This document shows positions 1-7,255 of a stretch of 9,797 bases of DNA, in pieces. A program made the position numbers and the translations under genes. The notes beneath the pieces were generated by a model that saw only the letters and a program-made list of their open reading frames with translations, was not told the DNA's origin and searched no databases. Source of the stretch: CAZLGO01 sp964559295 (GTDB taxonomy: Archaea; Methanobacteriota; Methanobacteria; Methanobacteriales; Methanobacteriaceae); contig CAZLGO010000065.1 in assembly GCA_964559295.1 (NCBI GenBank), positions 1 to 9,797 of the forward strand, given 5' to 3'. Within the stretch, counting starts at the first letter, position 1. Every line of letters starts with the position of its first letter.

Positions 1-32
1 CTCCTGCCAAGATAAAAGAGCTTCCAAGACAT
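1..32 (-). CDS. Possible start of a further gene, cut by the window edge
   Basis: An ATG at 32-30 on the minus strand follows the wecB stop codon after a single base and reads MSWKLFYLGR without a stop to the edge of the window. The tight spacing is what one expects for the next gene of a wecB operon. Only ten codons are visible and no ribosome binding site precedes the ATG. A second reading frame is also open here, so neither the gene nor a product can be confirmed. Confidence 0.22.
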   Translation of the reverse strand, partial: MSWKLFYLGR

Positions 33-33
33 C

Positions 34-1122
34 TTAAGGTTTTAAATAGGATTTAGATCTTAAAATAGAAACTATTGCTTCTGATGCTCCTTTTCTAATT
101 GGAGTCTTGATTTTTCTCATTTTGTCCAGTTTCCGTTCATTATCGAGAAGATCATGCACAACGTCAATTATATTTTTGTGTTTTGTTCCTATCAACATGT
201 TCTTTCCAATATCCACAAGATACCTCCATTCTGTGGTCTCCCTTAAAATCAAGCATGGAACATTTAAAATTGCTGCTTCTTCTTGTATTCCACCGGAATC
301 TGTTATCACAAATTTTGAATTTGCCAATAGCCCAATAAAATCTTTATAACCAAGCGGGTCTGCTAATATCACGTTTTTGTTCACTTCAATATTATGCATT
401 CCTATGACCTTCCTTGTCCTTGGATGAACTGGAAACAAAATCTTTATACGCTTTGAAACTACATTTATAGCCTCTATAATTTCTTTTAATCCAGTATATC
501 CCGTATTCTCCTGCCTATGAATTGTTAATAAAGCATAATTTTGCTTTTCTAAATAAAATTCTTCCAATTTATCTAAATTAAATAAATCCATGACACGTGA
601 ACACGCATCCACAGAAGTATTTCCCACCAAATAAATATTATCTTCAGAAATCCCTTCTGCAATCAAATTAGCAAAGGCGATCTGATCAGGTGCAAATAGG
701 AAATCTGAGCAATGATCCACTAAAACCCGATTGATCTCTTCAGGCATTCGCTTATCATGTGATCTGCAGCCTGCTTCAACATGCGCTACTTTAATATGAA
801 GCTTTGAGGCTGTAAGCGCACCTGCAAGAGTTGAGTTTGTGTCTCCTTGCATCACAACTACATCAGGTTTTTCCTTTAGAAGTACCTCCTCGATTTTTAT
901 CATCATCTCTCCAGTTTGTTTTCCATGAGTTCCAGAACCAACGTTAAGAACATAATCACAATCTCTCAAGCCTAAATCTTCGAAGAATATTCTATCCATT
1001 CTATGTGAGTAGTGTTGTCCTGTATGAACCATGATGTGGTCAAATTTCTTATCAAATAACGAGATTAGAGGAGAAAGTTTGATAATTTCAGGTCTTGTTC
1101 CAAAGATTGTGATGATCTTCAT
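34..1122 (-). CDS. wecB: UDP-N-acetylglucosamine 2-epimerase (non-hydrolysing)
   Basis: This cytoplasmic enzyme interconverts UDP-GlcNAc and UDP-ManNAc and feeds N-acetylmannosamine-type sugars into surface glycans. The 362 residues match the usual family length. Visible motifs are GTRPEIIK (residues 8-15), TGQH (34-37), QGDT with Asp94, HVEAG with Glu116, MPEEINR with Glu128 and Arg132, IHRQEN with His202, PVHPRT (231-236) and the UDP-binding SGG with EE (276-282). Asp94, Glu116, Glu128, Arg132 and His202 correspond to known catalytic-site residues of E. coli WecB. The C-terminal motif is TTEWRYLVDIG rather than the common TTERPE form, so the exact nucleotide sugar is less certain than the fold. 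No Shine-Dalgarno sequence precedes the ATG, but an AT-rich box lies about 27 bp upstream, which suggests a leaderless transcript. It is divergent from the GT2 gene. Confidence 0.93.
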   Translation of the reverse strand: MKIITIFGTRPEIIKLSPLISLFDKKFDHIMVHTGQHYSHRMDRIFFEDLGLRDCDYVLNVGSGTHGKQTGEMMIKIEEVLLKEKPDVVVMQGDTNSTLAGALTASKLHIKVAHVEAGCRSHDKRMPEEINRVLVDHCSDFLFAPDQIAFANLIAEGISEDNIYLVGNTSVDACSRVMDLFNLDKLEEFYLEKQNYALLTIHRQENTGYTGLKEIIEAINVVSKRIKILFPVHPRTRKVIGMHNIEVNKNVILADPLGYKDFIGLLANSKFVITDSGGIQEEAAILNVPCLILRETTEWRYLVDIGKNMLIGTKHKNIIDVVHDLLDNERKLDKMRKIKTPIRKGASEAIVSILRSKSYLKP

Positions 1123-1178
1123 TTTATCATGGATATTTTTGGAAAAATATATTAATAATTCTTTCCTAAGTTATTATC
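1123..1178. promoter_or_regulatory. Shared divergent promoter with a palindromic TATA box
   Basis: This 56-bp gap separates the divergent wecB and GT2 start codons. The palindrome AATATATT at 1146-1153 lies in an A/T tract at 1143-1160. Its centre is about 27 bp from the wecB ATG and about 29 bp from the GT2 ATG, close to the usual archaeal TATA-to-transcription-start distance on both sides. Neither start codon has a Shine-Dalgarno sequence, which fits leaderless transcripts in both directions. That one box serves both genes is inferred from spacing. Confidence 0.55.
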
Positions 1179-2123
1179 ATGAAAATATCTGTAGTTATCC
1201 CAATGTACAACGAGGAAGAGAATGTCCTAAAAACATTGGATGAAGTGAGCAATGTTTTAAAAAAGTATGAAGACTATGAAATCCTTGTAGTAGATGACGG
1301 AAGTCAGGACGACACTCTTAAATTAGCAGATGAATTTGCATCCAAAAATCCTCATGTACATGTATTAGAGCATCATGTAAATATGGGAATGGGCATGGCA
1401 TTAAGGACTGGATTTGAGAATGCAAAAGGTGATATAATTGTCACTATAGATGCTGATTTAAGTTATAGCGCTGATCATATTACTAAACTTGTAGATGAGT
1501 TTATTAAAGACGAGACAGTGGATATAGTAGTGGGTTCACCGTATATGAAGGGCGGAAAAGTTGAAGATGTGCCCTTTTTTAGATTATTATTAAGCAGAAT
1601 TGCAAACGATTTCATCGGTTTTTCCATGAATGAACGTTTAAGCACGGTTACAGGGATTTTACGTGCTTATAAAAAAGAAGTTTTAGATTCTCTGAATTTA
1701 GAATCCAAAGGCACCGATATTAATCTTGAAATCTTATCAAAGGCGAGTGCTATAAGATACAAAATAAAGGAAATTCCTGCAGTTTTGAGGGGAAGAAGAC
1801 TTGGAAAATCAAAGCTCAGATTCAGGACAACTACGATTTCACACATGATTTTTTCGTTTTATGAAAGACCTATGATCTTGTTTGGGTTTATCGGATTATT
1901 TATGCTATTGATTGGGATCATTAGTGCTCTATATTTGTTTTACCAGTATTTTATAGGTGTTTTGGATCCCACAAGACCACTTATGCTGTTCATGGTATTG
2001 ATGATAATTTCTGGGATACAGATCCTGGTTTTTGGATTCATTGCAACCCAGATAAGTCTTCTTAAAAGGGAGATTTATATGGTTCAGAAAGAAAATAGGT
2101 TGATTAGGAAGAAATTTAAATAA
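1179..2123 (+). CDS. Membrane-anchored GT2 glycosyltransferase, polyprenyl-phosphate-sugar synthase type
   Basis: This GT2 enzyme of the dolichol-phosphate-mannose/glucose synthase type probably transfers a sugar from a nucleotide sugar to a polyprenyl phosphate at the inner face of the membrane. The 314 residues begin with the GT-A nucleotide-binding core: VVIPMYNEEENV (5-16), VVDDGSQDDT (37-46) and the metal-binding DAD motif at 91-93. RGRRLGKSKLRF at 204-215 is typical of the end of the catalytic domain in this family. Two hydrophobic segments follow, at about 231-256 and 267-294, then a basic tail ending KKFK. The ATG lacks a Shine-Dalgarno sequence and probably heads a leaderless message. 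The methyltransferase gene follows within 25 bp and is likely co-transcribed. Sugar specificity cannot be read from the sequence. Confidence 0.88.
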   Translation: MKISVVIPMYNEEENVLKTLDEVSNVLKKYEDYEILVVDDGSQDDTLKLADEFASKNPHVHVLEHHVNMGMGMALRTGFENAKGDIIVTIDADLSYSADHITKLVDEFIKDETVDIVVGSPYMKGGKVEDVPFFRLLLSRIANDFIGFSMNERLSTVTGILRAYKKEVLDSLNLESKGTDINLEILSKASAIRYKIKEIPAVLRGRRLGKSKLRFRTTTISHMIFSFYERPMILFGFIGLFMLLIGIISALYLFYQYFIGVLDPTRPLMLFMVLMIISGIQILVFGFIATQISLLKREIYMVQKENRLIRKKFK

Positions 2124-2147
2124 CCTTATATAAGTATAGTGAATGAT

Positions 2148-2753
2148 ATGAGTTTTTCATATGATTATCATGAGTTAGACGTAAAGAGTGGATATTCAAC
2201 CAAAAACCCCATTTTAAGGGCTATGTTTAGAAAATTTTTTAATAAAATTAGACGAACTATTGATAGGTTTGATGTAAACAATATTTTGGATGTAGGTTGT
2301 GGTGAGGGTATCACTATCAAAAATATTAGAATGAGCAACCATGTGCATGTTGTTGGTTTAGATATCTCCGATGAATTTTTAAAAACCGCAAAAAAGATTA
2401 ATCATGATGTGGATTTTATTAAGGGAGATATATACGATCTACCATTTGGAGATGATTCATTTGATTTAGTAATATGTACTGAAGTTTTGGAACATTTGAT
2501 TAACCCAGAAAAAGCTTTAAAAGAACTCAAACGCGTTTCTCGGAGATTTTGTTTGATAAGCGTCCCGCACGAACCCATTTTTAGGGTGGGCAATATTTTA
2601 AAACTTTCATATTTGAGAAATTTAGGCAATACCCCAGGTCATATACAAAACTGGTCAAAAAAAAGCTTTGAAAATTTATTAAAAAAGCACTTCAAAAAAA
2701 TATCAATTGATTTGTCATTACTCGTTTGGATGTTTGTCATTTGTGAAAAATAA
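2148..2753 (+). CDS. Class I SAM-dependent methyltransferase (Methyltransf_11 type)
   Basis: This is a small soluble Rossmann-fold methyltransferase that uses S-adenosylmethionine. Visible motifs are motif I DVGCGEG, the ribose-binding acidic residue in VVGLDIS, FIKGDIYDLPF for motif II, and DLVICTEVLEHL for motif III and the following helix. The C-terminus, ending WMFVICEK, looks complete, so the protein is probably not truncated. The substrate is not evident; its place after a GT2 gene suggests a glycan or lipid-linked sugar. The frame also opens at a GTG at 2139. I prefer the ATG at 2148 because a weak AGTGA ribosome binding motif at 2138-2142 lies 5 bases upstream; this gives 201 residues instead of 204. 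It converges on the flippase-like gene with a 7-bp gap. Confidence 0.85.
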   Translation: MSFSYDYHELDVKSGYSTKNPILRAMFRKFFNKIRRTIDRFDVNNILDVGCGEGITIKNIRMSNHVHVVGLDISDEFLKTAKKINHDVDFIKGDIYDLPFGDDSFDLVICTEVLEHLINPEKALKELKRVSRRFCLISVPHEPIFRVGNILKLSYLRNLGNTPGHIQNWSKKSFENLLKKHFKKISIDLSLLVWMFVICEK

Positions 2754-2772
2754 AGAAAGATTATCCTTTTTT
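2746..2772. terminator. Overlapping convergent oligo-T terminators
   Basis: The two convergent genes end only 7 bp apart. On the plus strand a run of six T at 2767-2772 follows the methyltransferase stop. On the minus strand a run of five T (A at 2746-2750) follows the flippase-like stop. Archaeal transcription often ends at oligo-T runs without a hairpin, so each signal would lie inside the opposite gene. This is inferred from base composition only. Confidence 0.35.
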
Positions 2773-3681
2773 CATAATCATCGCTAGTCCAAATAATCCT
2801 GGAATTAAGGTAGTTAAAACTTGTGAATACAAAAAAGAAACTAATACAGCCAATGTTGGAGGTATATGTATCAAACCAAAAAGATATGTTATCATGGCTT
2901 CACCGGAACCTAATCCGTTAAGTGTAAGGGGAAATAATACCGCAAGATTGATCAAAGGTGCTACTGCCAAAACATAAATGAGGCTTATCTCTATATTAAA
3001 GGACCGACAAACTATGAAAAACTGAAAATATGTTATTATCCATGCTATAATCGATATAAATAATGTAATAAATTTAATTTTATTTGAAAGTGCAAAGGAA
3101 GATGCTAATTTTTCTTCGTCCAACTTTATTTTAACAAACATGGAAAATAATTTGTTCAAGGCACCCCAAGGCATTATTTTTGGAAAAAATATTATTATTG
3201 AGAATAATAATGTTAGGGCTGCCGAGAAAATTGAAAGAATATAAAACTTGAGCAAAAGAGCTGTTAGACTACCTATAATAAATACTGATAATAATGCCAC
3301 AAATTTATCAACTATGCTCGATGATAGCATCTCTTCCTTAGGACCATGCCACTTATAACCATAATAGGATTTTGCAACATCCCCAAAGCTTGCAGGCAAA
3401 AATATGTTCAATGCAATTCCCACTAAAGTTAAGTTGTACGAATCTCTGATGGAAACTATTTTTTTGTCTTTGTTTAAGATTATCATCCATCTCCACGCCC
3501 TTAAAAGGATGCTGAATGGAATTATAACCAGAGCGAGTAAAAATAGAATGTTAACACTTTTTATGCTTTTCGAGAGCAGTTGGAAGTCAATAAATTTCAG
3601 TAAGAAGATCAATATTAACAATGAAATGCTTATTTTAATGGCTTTTTCTTTATTATTGGTCAAAATTTCTCTTAATTTCAT
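2761..3681 (-). CDS. Flippase-like membrane protein (lysylphosphatidylglycerol synthase TM family)
   Basis: This polytopic membrane protein has about eight hydrophobic segments and belongs to the family once called UPF0104 (PF03706). Supporting motifs are LLRAWRW, LNIFLPASFGDVAKSYY, VDKF and PLTLNGLGSGEAMITYLF, the last matching the conserved Gly-rich/Glu region of the family. In Haloferax AglD a domain of this family is fused to a GT2 glycosyltransferase, so a role in handling or turning over a polyprenyl-linked sugar is plausible here, but it is not shown. The frame extends upstream to an ATG at 3768, which would overlap the end of the GT-C gene by 67 bp. I prefer the ATG at 3681, which gives 306 residues, starts 20 bp after the GT-C stop and puts a normal short cytoplasmic leader before the first membrane helix. 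It is probably translated from the GT-C message. Confidence 0.83.
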   Translation of the reverse strand: MKLREILTNNKEKAIKISISLLILIFLLKFIDFQLLSKSIKSVNILFLLALVIIPFSILLRAWRWMIILNKDKKIVSIRDSYNLTLVGIALNIFLPASFGDVAKSYYGYKWHGPKEEMLSSSIVDKFVALLSVFIIGSLTALLLKFYILSIFSAALTLLFSIIIFFPKIMPWGALNKLFSMFVKIKLDEEKLASSFALSNKIKFITLFISIIAWIITYFQFFIVCRSFNIEISLIYVLAVAPLINLAVLFPLTLNGLGSGEAMITYLFGLIHIPPTLAVLVSFLYSQVLTTLIPGLFGLAMIMKKG

Positions 3682-3701
3682 AATACGCCTATAATTTTTT
3701 A

Positions 3702-6002
3702 TTACAGCCCTAACAAGTCTTGAATCAGCTTTCTCTCTTGCATATTTTCTAAAATAAACGCATGCCACACAAAGTTATATCCAATCCAGATTATCTTGCC
3801 TTTTCCTACCCTTTGAACACCGATTAATGTACTTCCATCTGCAGTAACCAGATTTTCGATTTTATTTTCACCAAAAGGCTCATAATTTGCTCCATACCAC
3901 GTTTGACCCTCAGAAAGAAATGGGGAAAATTTAATATTTTGTTTTCCAAGTTTCGGACTTATCCATATCTTTGGGTAGGGCTGTAGACTTTTTTTTGTTA
4001 TTATTGTATCCAAAAATATTGAATTGTCTAAATTATAAAAAATACCATCTAAATTACGTGAAGCGTCGATGACCACTATTCCTCCGGATCTTGCATAATC
4101 TAAAATTAGATTTTCAGCTTTTTTTTGGTCATGCCATCTAAAATTGTATAAAAGTATGTAGGGATACTTTTTAAGTTCATTTAGATCGTGCCCATCAATG
4201 TAGGTGGCTTCTCCTAAACCATATCTTCCCCCTTCGTATATTACAAATGTCTTAAAATCTAAAACATCTTCTATATAATTTTGCCAGTTCTTTCCGATAT
4301 ACAACATACGTGCTTTGCTTTCAAATTTTGTCTGATTTTTCTTGTAGACAACAACGGTTCCAAATTGAGTTATTTTATCGTAAGATGTTAAATTCATACC
4401 TGACCTGATTCCAAAATAATAGTCAACATTATATTTCTCTAATTCATGATTAAATGCTCTTGAATCATTGAAAGATGGCATTGGTTTTACATCCATTTTC
4501 AAATCCCAGCTGGAGGTTGGCCAAATATCTGAATAAATGATCTTGTCTTTATAGTTTGGATCATATTTCACAAGCCAATTACTTGCTAATGCGTCATCTT
4601 CAACTATATAATCCTTTTTTTGTGACATGTTATGTATATAAACATTAACAGACGATAAAACCAAAAATACGAGAACTATTGACAGAATCCAAGGTGTTAA
4701 ATTAACATTTCTGATTTTCAATCTTAATTTATCTGAGATTTCACTTAAACCCAAAACTACAAAATATGAAAAAGCTGGAGCCATTGTAACAAAGTATCTG
4801 TCAACCTTAACTGCAAATAAACTGTGAAATATGAAATAGGTCATAAACCATGACAAAAAAAGCAAATCAATATCAATTGTTTTTACCTCAAGGTCTTTTA
4901 GGAGACTGTATATTGCATAACAAAAAACAAAGAATACAGCTTCGCTTGCCATATATGATATTCTACCAAATGTTCCAACAAAAACTGCCAGTAAAACTGC
5001 AAATATTAATAATTTTATTTTAGTACCTCTCCTTTCTATTCTTAAGGCTTCATATACATGCTTTTTGACTCTTGATTTCATCATCTTTGTTCTTGCGATG
5101 TCAAAGATGTACATTACGATTCCAATTATAACGATAAAAGCAATTATATAGACCATCCACGAATCTAAAAAACCTTTGGCTGAAATATAGGAGGGTAAGT
5201 TGCTTAAATAATAAAATGGATCAGGAATGTATGCGAAATGCTCTGTTGGAGCAGGCCCTGTAGTCACACTAAACGCCCCGACGAATGGGAAAAAGGGGTC
5301 TCCGAATTTTTTATTGAAAAGTATAAGAAATGGTGCTGCAACCGCAATTGCTGCAACAATTCCAATAATCGTATCTTTAAAATTTTTAAGGTATTTTCCA
5401 CTTATTAAGATGTAAAGAGCCATTGGAAATATGATTAGGGCTGCTGGATATCTTGTTAGAAATGCCATCATTGCGATTGGAAATGACAAATAAAAAAATC
5501 TTGAATCTTTTCTAACTGCCAAAACAGTAAAATACAATGCCCATATAGAAAGTGAAACACTTGCAGTATCAGTATATCCAGTTCCAACCCATTGTAATAC
5601 TATTGGAAATGAAACGAATAACATGCTACCAAAAAAACTTTGAACGGAATCAAAACGTAACTTAAAGAATAAATAAAGTCCAATAGCCCCAACAACAAAT
5701 AATGCACCATCCACAAAGAAAATAGTTGTTTCGGATACGTATCCTAATCTGAAGAATAGGGATGTCAAAAATGAAAGAAAAGGAGGTCTTTCTAATTCTG
5801 AATATCCAATCCCTTTACCAGCAAATTCGAGTGCATTTGCAAGGAATGCATATGTATCCCAACCAGGACCCACGTTTATCTGGATTTTTACTCTTTGATA
5901 TGCAATCCAGCTTACAATTACCGCTAAGGTTGCCAGTAGGATGCATGGAATGACATATTTTTTTATAACATCTTTAAGTTCTTCTTTTGAATAATTAAGC
6001 AA
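3702..6002 (-). CDS. GT-C membrane glycosyltransferase (GT39/ArnT-like) with extra C-terminal soluble domain
   Basis: This large membrane enzyme of 766 residues is predicted to transfer a sugar from a polyprenyl-phosphate donor to an acceptor on the outside of the cell. Residues 1-460 carry about a dozen hydrophobic segments. The first outer loop has GWDTY with Asp49, the position of the catalytic acid in GT-C enzymes, followed by ERPP (71-74); TRYPA (183-187) and VDRYF (400-404) are further family-like motifs. From about 460 the chain is soluble. A first part (480-560) is followed at about 566-766 by an alpha/beta domain with ILLYNFRWHD, GGIVVIDASRN and KGKIIWIGYNF, resembling the class I glutamine-amidotransferase-like fold; I see no Cys nucleophile, so amidotransferase activity is unlikely. 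The start is a TTG, supported by GGTGAT just upstream and the lack of any ATG or GTG in the frame before the stop at 6072-6074. The flippase-like gene follows closely. Confidence 0.85.
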   Translation of the reverse strand: MLNYSKEELKDVIKKYVIPCILLATLAVIVSWIAYQRVKIQINVGPGWDTYAFLANALEFAGKGIGYSELERPPFLSFLTSLFFRLGYVSETTIFFVDGALFVVGAIGLYLFFKLRFDSVQSFFGSMLFVSFPIVLQWVGTGYTDTASVSLSIWALYFTVLAVRKDSRFFYLSFPIAMMAFLTRYPAALIIFPMALYILISGKYLKNFKDTIIGIVAAIAVAAPFLILFNKKFGDPFFPFVGAFSVTTGPAPTEHFAYIPDPFYYLSNLPSYISAKGFLDSWMVYIIAFIVIIGIVMYIFDIARTKMMKSRVKKHVYEALRIERRGTKIKLLIFAVLLAVFVGTFGRISYMASEAVFFVFCYAIYSLLKDLEVKTIDIDLLFLSWFMTYFIFHSLFAVKVDRYFVTMAPAFSYFVVLGLSEISDKLRLKIRNVNLTPWILSIVLVFLVLSSVNVYIHNMSQKKDYIVEDDALASNWLVKYDPNYKDKIIYSDIWPTSSWDLKMDVKPMPSFNDSRAFNHELEKYNVDYYFGIRSGMNLTSYDKITQFGTVVVYKKNQTKFESKARMLYIGKNWQNYIEDVLDFKTFVIYEGGRYGLGEATYIDGHDLNELKKYPYILLYNFRWHDQKKAENLILDYARSGGIVVIDASRNLDGIFYNLDNSIFLDTIITKKSLQPYPKIWISPKLGKQNIKFSPFLSEGQTWYGANYEPFGENKIENLVTADGSTLIGVQRVGKGKIIWIGYNFVWHAFILENMQERKLIQDLLGL

Positions 6003-6005
6003 AAA

Positions 6006-6011
6006 ATCACC
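6006..6011 (-). promoter_or_regulatory. Ribosome binding site that decides the TTG start of the GT-C gene
   Basis: On the minus strand GGTGAT occupies 6011-6006 and is followed by TTT and then the TTG start at 6002. GGTGAT pairs with the 3' end of archaeal 16S rRNA. The same motif with the same 3-base spacing precedes the ATG of the winged-helix/CBS gene at 8879, which supports TTG as the real start. Confidence 0.6.
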
Positions 6012-6154
6012 ATTTAGATTAGGACTATTCTCTAAGATGTTATTTTCCTTATTGCTTTCAAAAATATTTTTTTAGAATCTAAGCTTTATACCACCCATTT
6101 CATTTTTTAACAATTTTGGAATTTTTTGCGAGAATACATCATTTTTTCCTAACT
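6012..6154 (-). promoter_or_regulatory. AT-rich gap with possible promoter for the GT-C/flippase operon
   Basis: This gap lies between the end of the stomatin gene and the GT-C ribosome binding site. On the minus strand it contains GGTATAAAGC near 6088-6097 and AAAATATTTTT near 6060-6070, either of which could act as a TATA box for the GT-C gene. A T5 run at 6060-6064 could also end stomatin transcripts. Nothing here decides between these readings, and no short gene is evident. Confidence 0.3.
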
Positions 6155-7102
6155 TTACTCTTTTTTCTCCACATTCGATTCTTCCTTTACTTCAACTACT
6201 TCTTTTTTCTTACTAAAAAGCTCCCCAATCCCTGCTATCGAACCCAAGATACCTGAGGTCTCTGCAGGTAAAAATATCTTCGTTGCCTTACCATCTGCAA
6301 TTTTCTGTAAAGCCTCAAGATATTTTATGGCTAAAAGGTCATTAGTTGGATCTCCTTTGTGTATGGCACCGAAAACATTTAGTATTGCCTGTGCTTCACC
6401 TTCTGCAATTGCAATTTCCTGGTATTTATTTGCATCTGCAACCTTCTTTATAGCTTCTGCTTTACCTTCAGCTTCAAGGATTGCAGCCTGCTTGTCACCC
6501 TCTGCTTTTTTGATTTCAGATTGTTTGTATCCTTCAGCTTCAAGGATAGCAGCCCTCTTCATTCTCTCTGCTTTCATCTGCTTTGACATAGCCTCCACGA
6601 TATCCTTTGGAGGTTCAATTCTCTGAATCTCAACACGAACTACTCTTGTTCCCCATTTGTCGGTAGCTTCATCTAAAACTTCCCTTAGTTGGGAGTTTAT
6701 CATCTCTCTTGATGTAAGCGTCTGATCAAGTTCTAAATCCCCTATTATGTTTCTTAAATTTGTCTGTGCAAGTTTTGTAATGGCCTGATAGAAATTCACA
6801 ACGTTGTAAACAGCTTTGAATGGATCAACAACCTCATAAAATATAACACAGTCCACAACTACAACAGTGTTATCTTTTGTTATAACCTCTTGTGGAGGAA
6901 CATCCACAACTTGTTCCCGAAGATCAACTTTTCTTATGGTTTCTATGAATGGGATGATCATCACAAGTCCACTTTCAACAGTTCGCTGATATTTACCAAG
7001 TCGCTCAACAACTCCCTTCTCATAGGGTCTTAAGATCTTTATTCCTTTAAATGCCACAACAAGTAAAACCAGTATAATCAAACCCCAGGATATTAAATCC
7101 AT
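6155..7102 (-). CDS. Stomatin/SPFH (band 7) membrane protein
   Basis: This stomatin-like (slipin) protein of 315 residues is anchored in the membrane by one N-terminal hydrophobic segment (residues 4-18) and is expected to form oligomeric membrane scaffolds. The SPFH domain starts at RPYEKGVVERLGKY (25-38) and includes PFIETIRKVDLREQVVDVPP (51-70) and ITKDNTVVVVDCVIFYEV (74-91). It is followed by a charged helical region (about 167-238) with five consecutive 11-residue repeats, then IFLPAETSGILGSIAG (276-291) and a charged tail rich in Lys and Glu. In Pyrococcus, p-stomatin is encoded beside an NfeD protein with a protease domain that cleaves it; here the partner upstream is the short form without protease. 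The ATG has a strong GGAGGAG site at 7108-7114. Confidence 0.92.
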   Translation of the reverse strand: MDLISWGLIILVLLVVAFKGIKILRPYEKGVVERLGKYQRTVESGLVMIIPFIETIRKVDLREQVVDVPPQEVITKDNTVVVVDCVIFYEVVDPFKAVYNVVNFYQAITKLAQTNLRNIIGDLELDQTLTSREMINSQLREVLDEATDKWGTRVVRVEIQRIEPPKDIVEAMSKQMKAERMKRAAILEAEGYKQSEIKKAEGDKQAAILEAEGKAEAIKKVADANKYQEIAIAEGEAQAILNVFGAIHKGDPTNDLLAIKYLEALQKIADGKATKIFLPAETSGILGSIAGIGELFSKKKEVVEVKEESNVEKKE

Positions 7103-7107
7103 TTTAT

Positions 7108-7114
7108 CTCCTCC
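7108..7114 (-). promoter_or_regulatory. Strong Shine-Dalgarno site of the stomatin gene
   Basis: GGAGGAG on the minus strand lies 5 bases before the ATG at 7102. It is the best ribosome binding site in the window and predicts efficient translation independent of the upstream nfeD gene. Confidence 0.75.
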
Positions 7115-7128
7115 TTTTTTGTTTCCTC

Positions 7129-7255
7129 AACTTTTCTTAAAAGTTCTTTGGGTCAATCCTTTTTTAAAGGATTGTTGGACGAAACCTTTTCCAACAAAGT
7201 TTGGTGGATCTCATCATGCTTTAGTATTTATTTGAATCAACCTTTTTAAAAGGTT
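7129..7255 (-). repeat. Cluster of four inverted repeats around the nfeD-stomatin junction
   Basis: Reading along the minus strand, the inverted repeats are: AACCTTTT/AAAAGGTT around one A (7255-7239), inside the last codons of nfeD; TTGTTGG/CCAACAA with a 12-base loop (7197-7172); CAATCCTTT/AAAGGATTG with a 3-base loop (7174-7154); and AACTTTT/AAAAGTT with a 3-base loop (7145-7129), ending 14 bases before the stomatin Shine-Dalgarno site. The loop of the second holds AAAAGGTTT (7190-7182), which can also pair with AAACCTTTT at 7256-7248. They could be attenuator, processing or stability elements, or parts of a dispersed intergenic repeat. The pairings are seen in the sequence; any function is inference. 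Confidence 0.6.

Noticed and set aside
2126..2133. TTATATAA as a TATA box for the methyltransferase gene
   Set aside because: At normal archaeal spacing transcription would begin near 2156, inside the coding region, so co-transcription with the GT2 gene is more likely.
3682..3768. Longer N-terminus for the flippase-like protein starting at 3768
   Set aside because: It would overlap the GT-C gene by 67 bp and adds a basic stretch without family-like features; the ATG at 3681 fits spacing and topology better.
6010..6012. ATG directly upstream of the GT-C start
   Set aside because: It is out of frame with the GT-C protein and the first three bases overlap the GGTGAT ribosome binding motif.
6327..6626. 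99-codon open frame on the plus strand
   Set aside because: It is antisense to the repeat-rich helical region of the stomatin gene; its Ala/Ser-rich translation mirrors those repeats.
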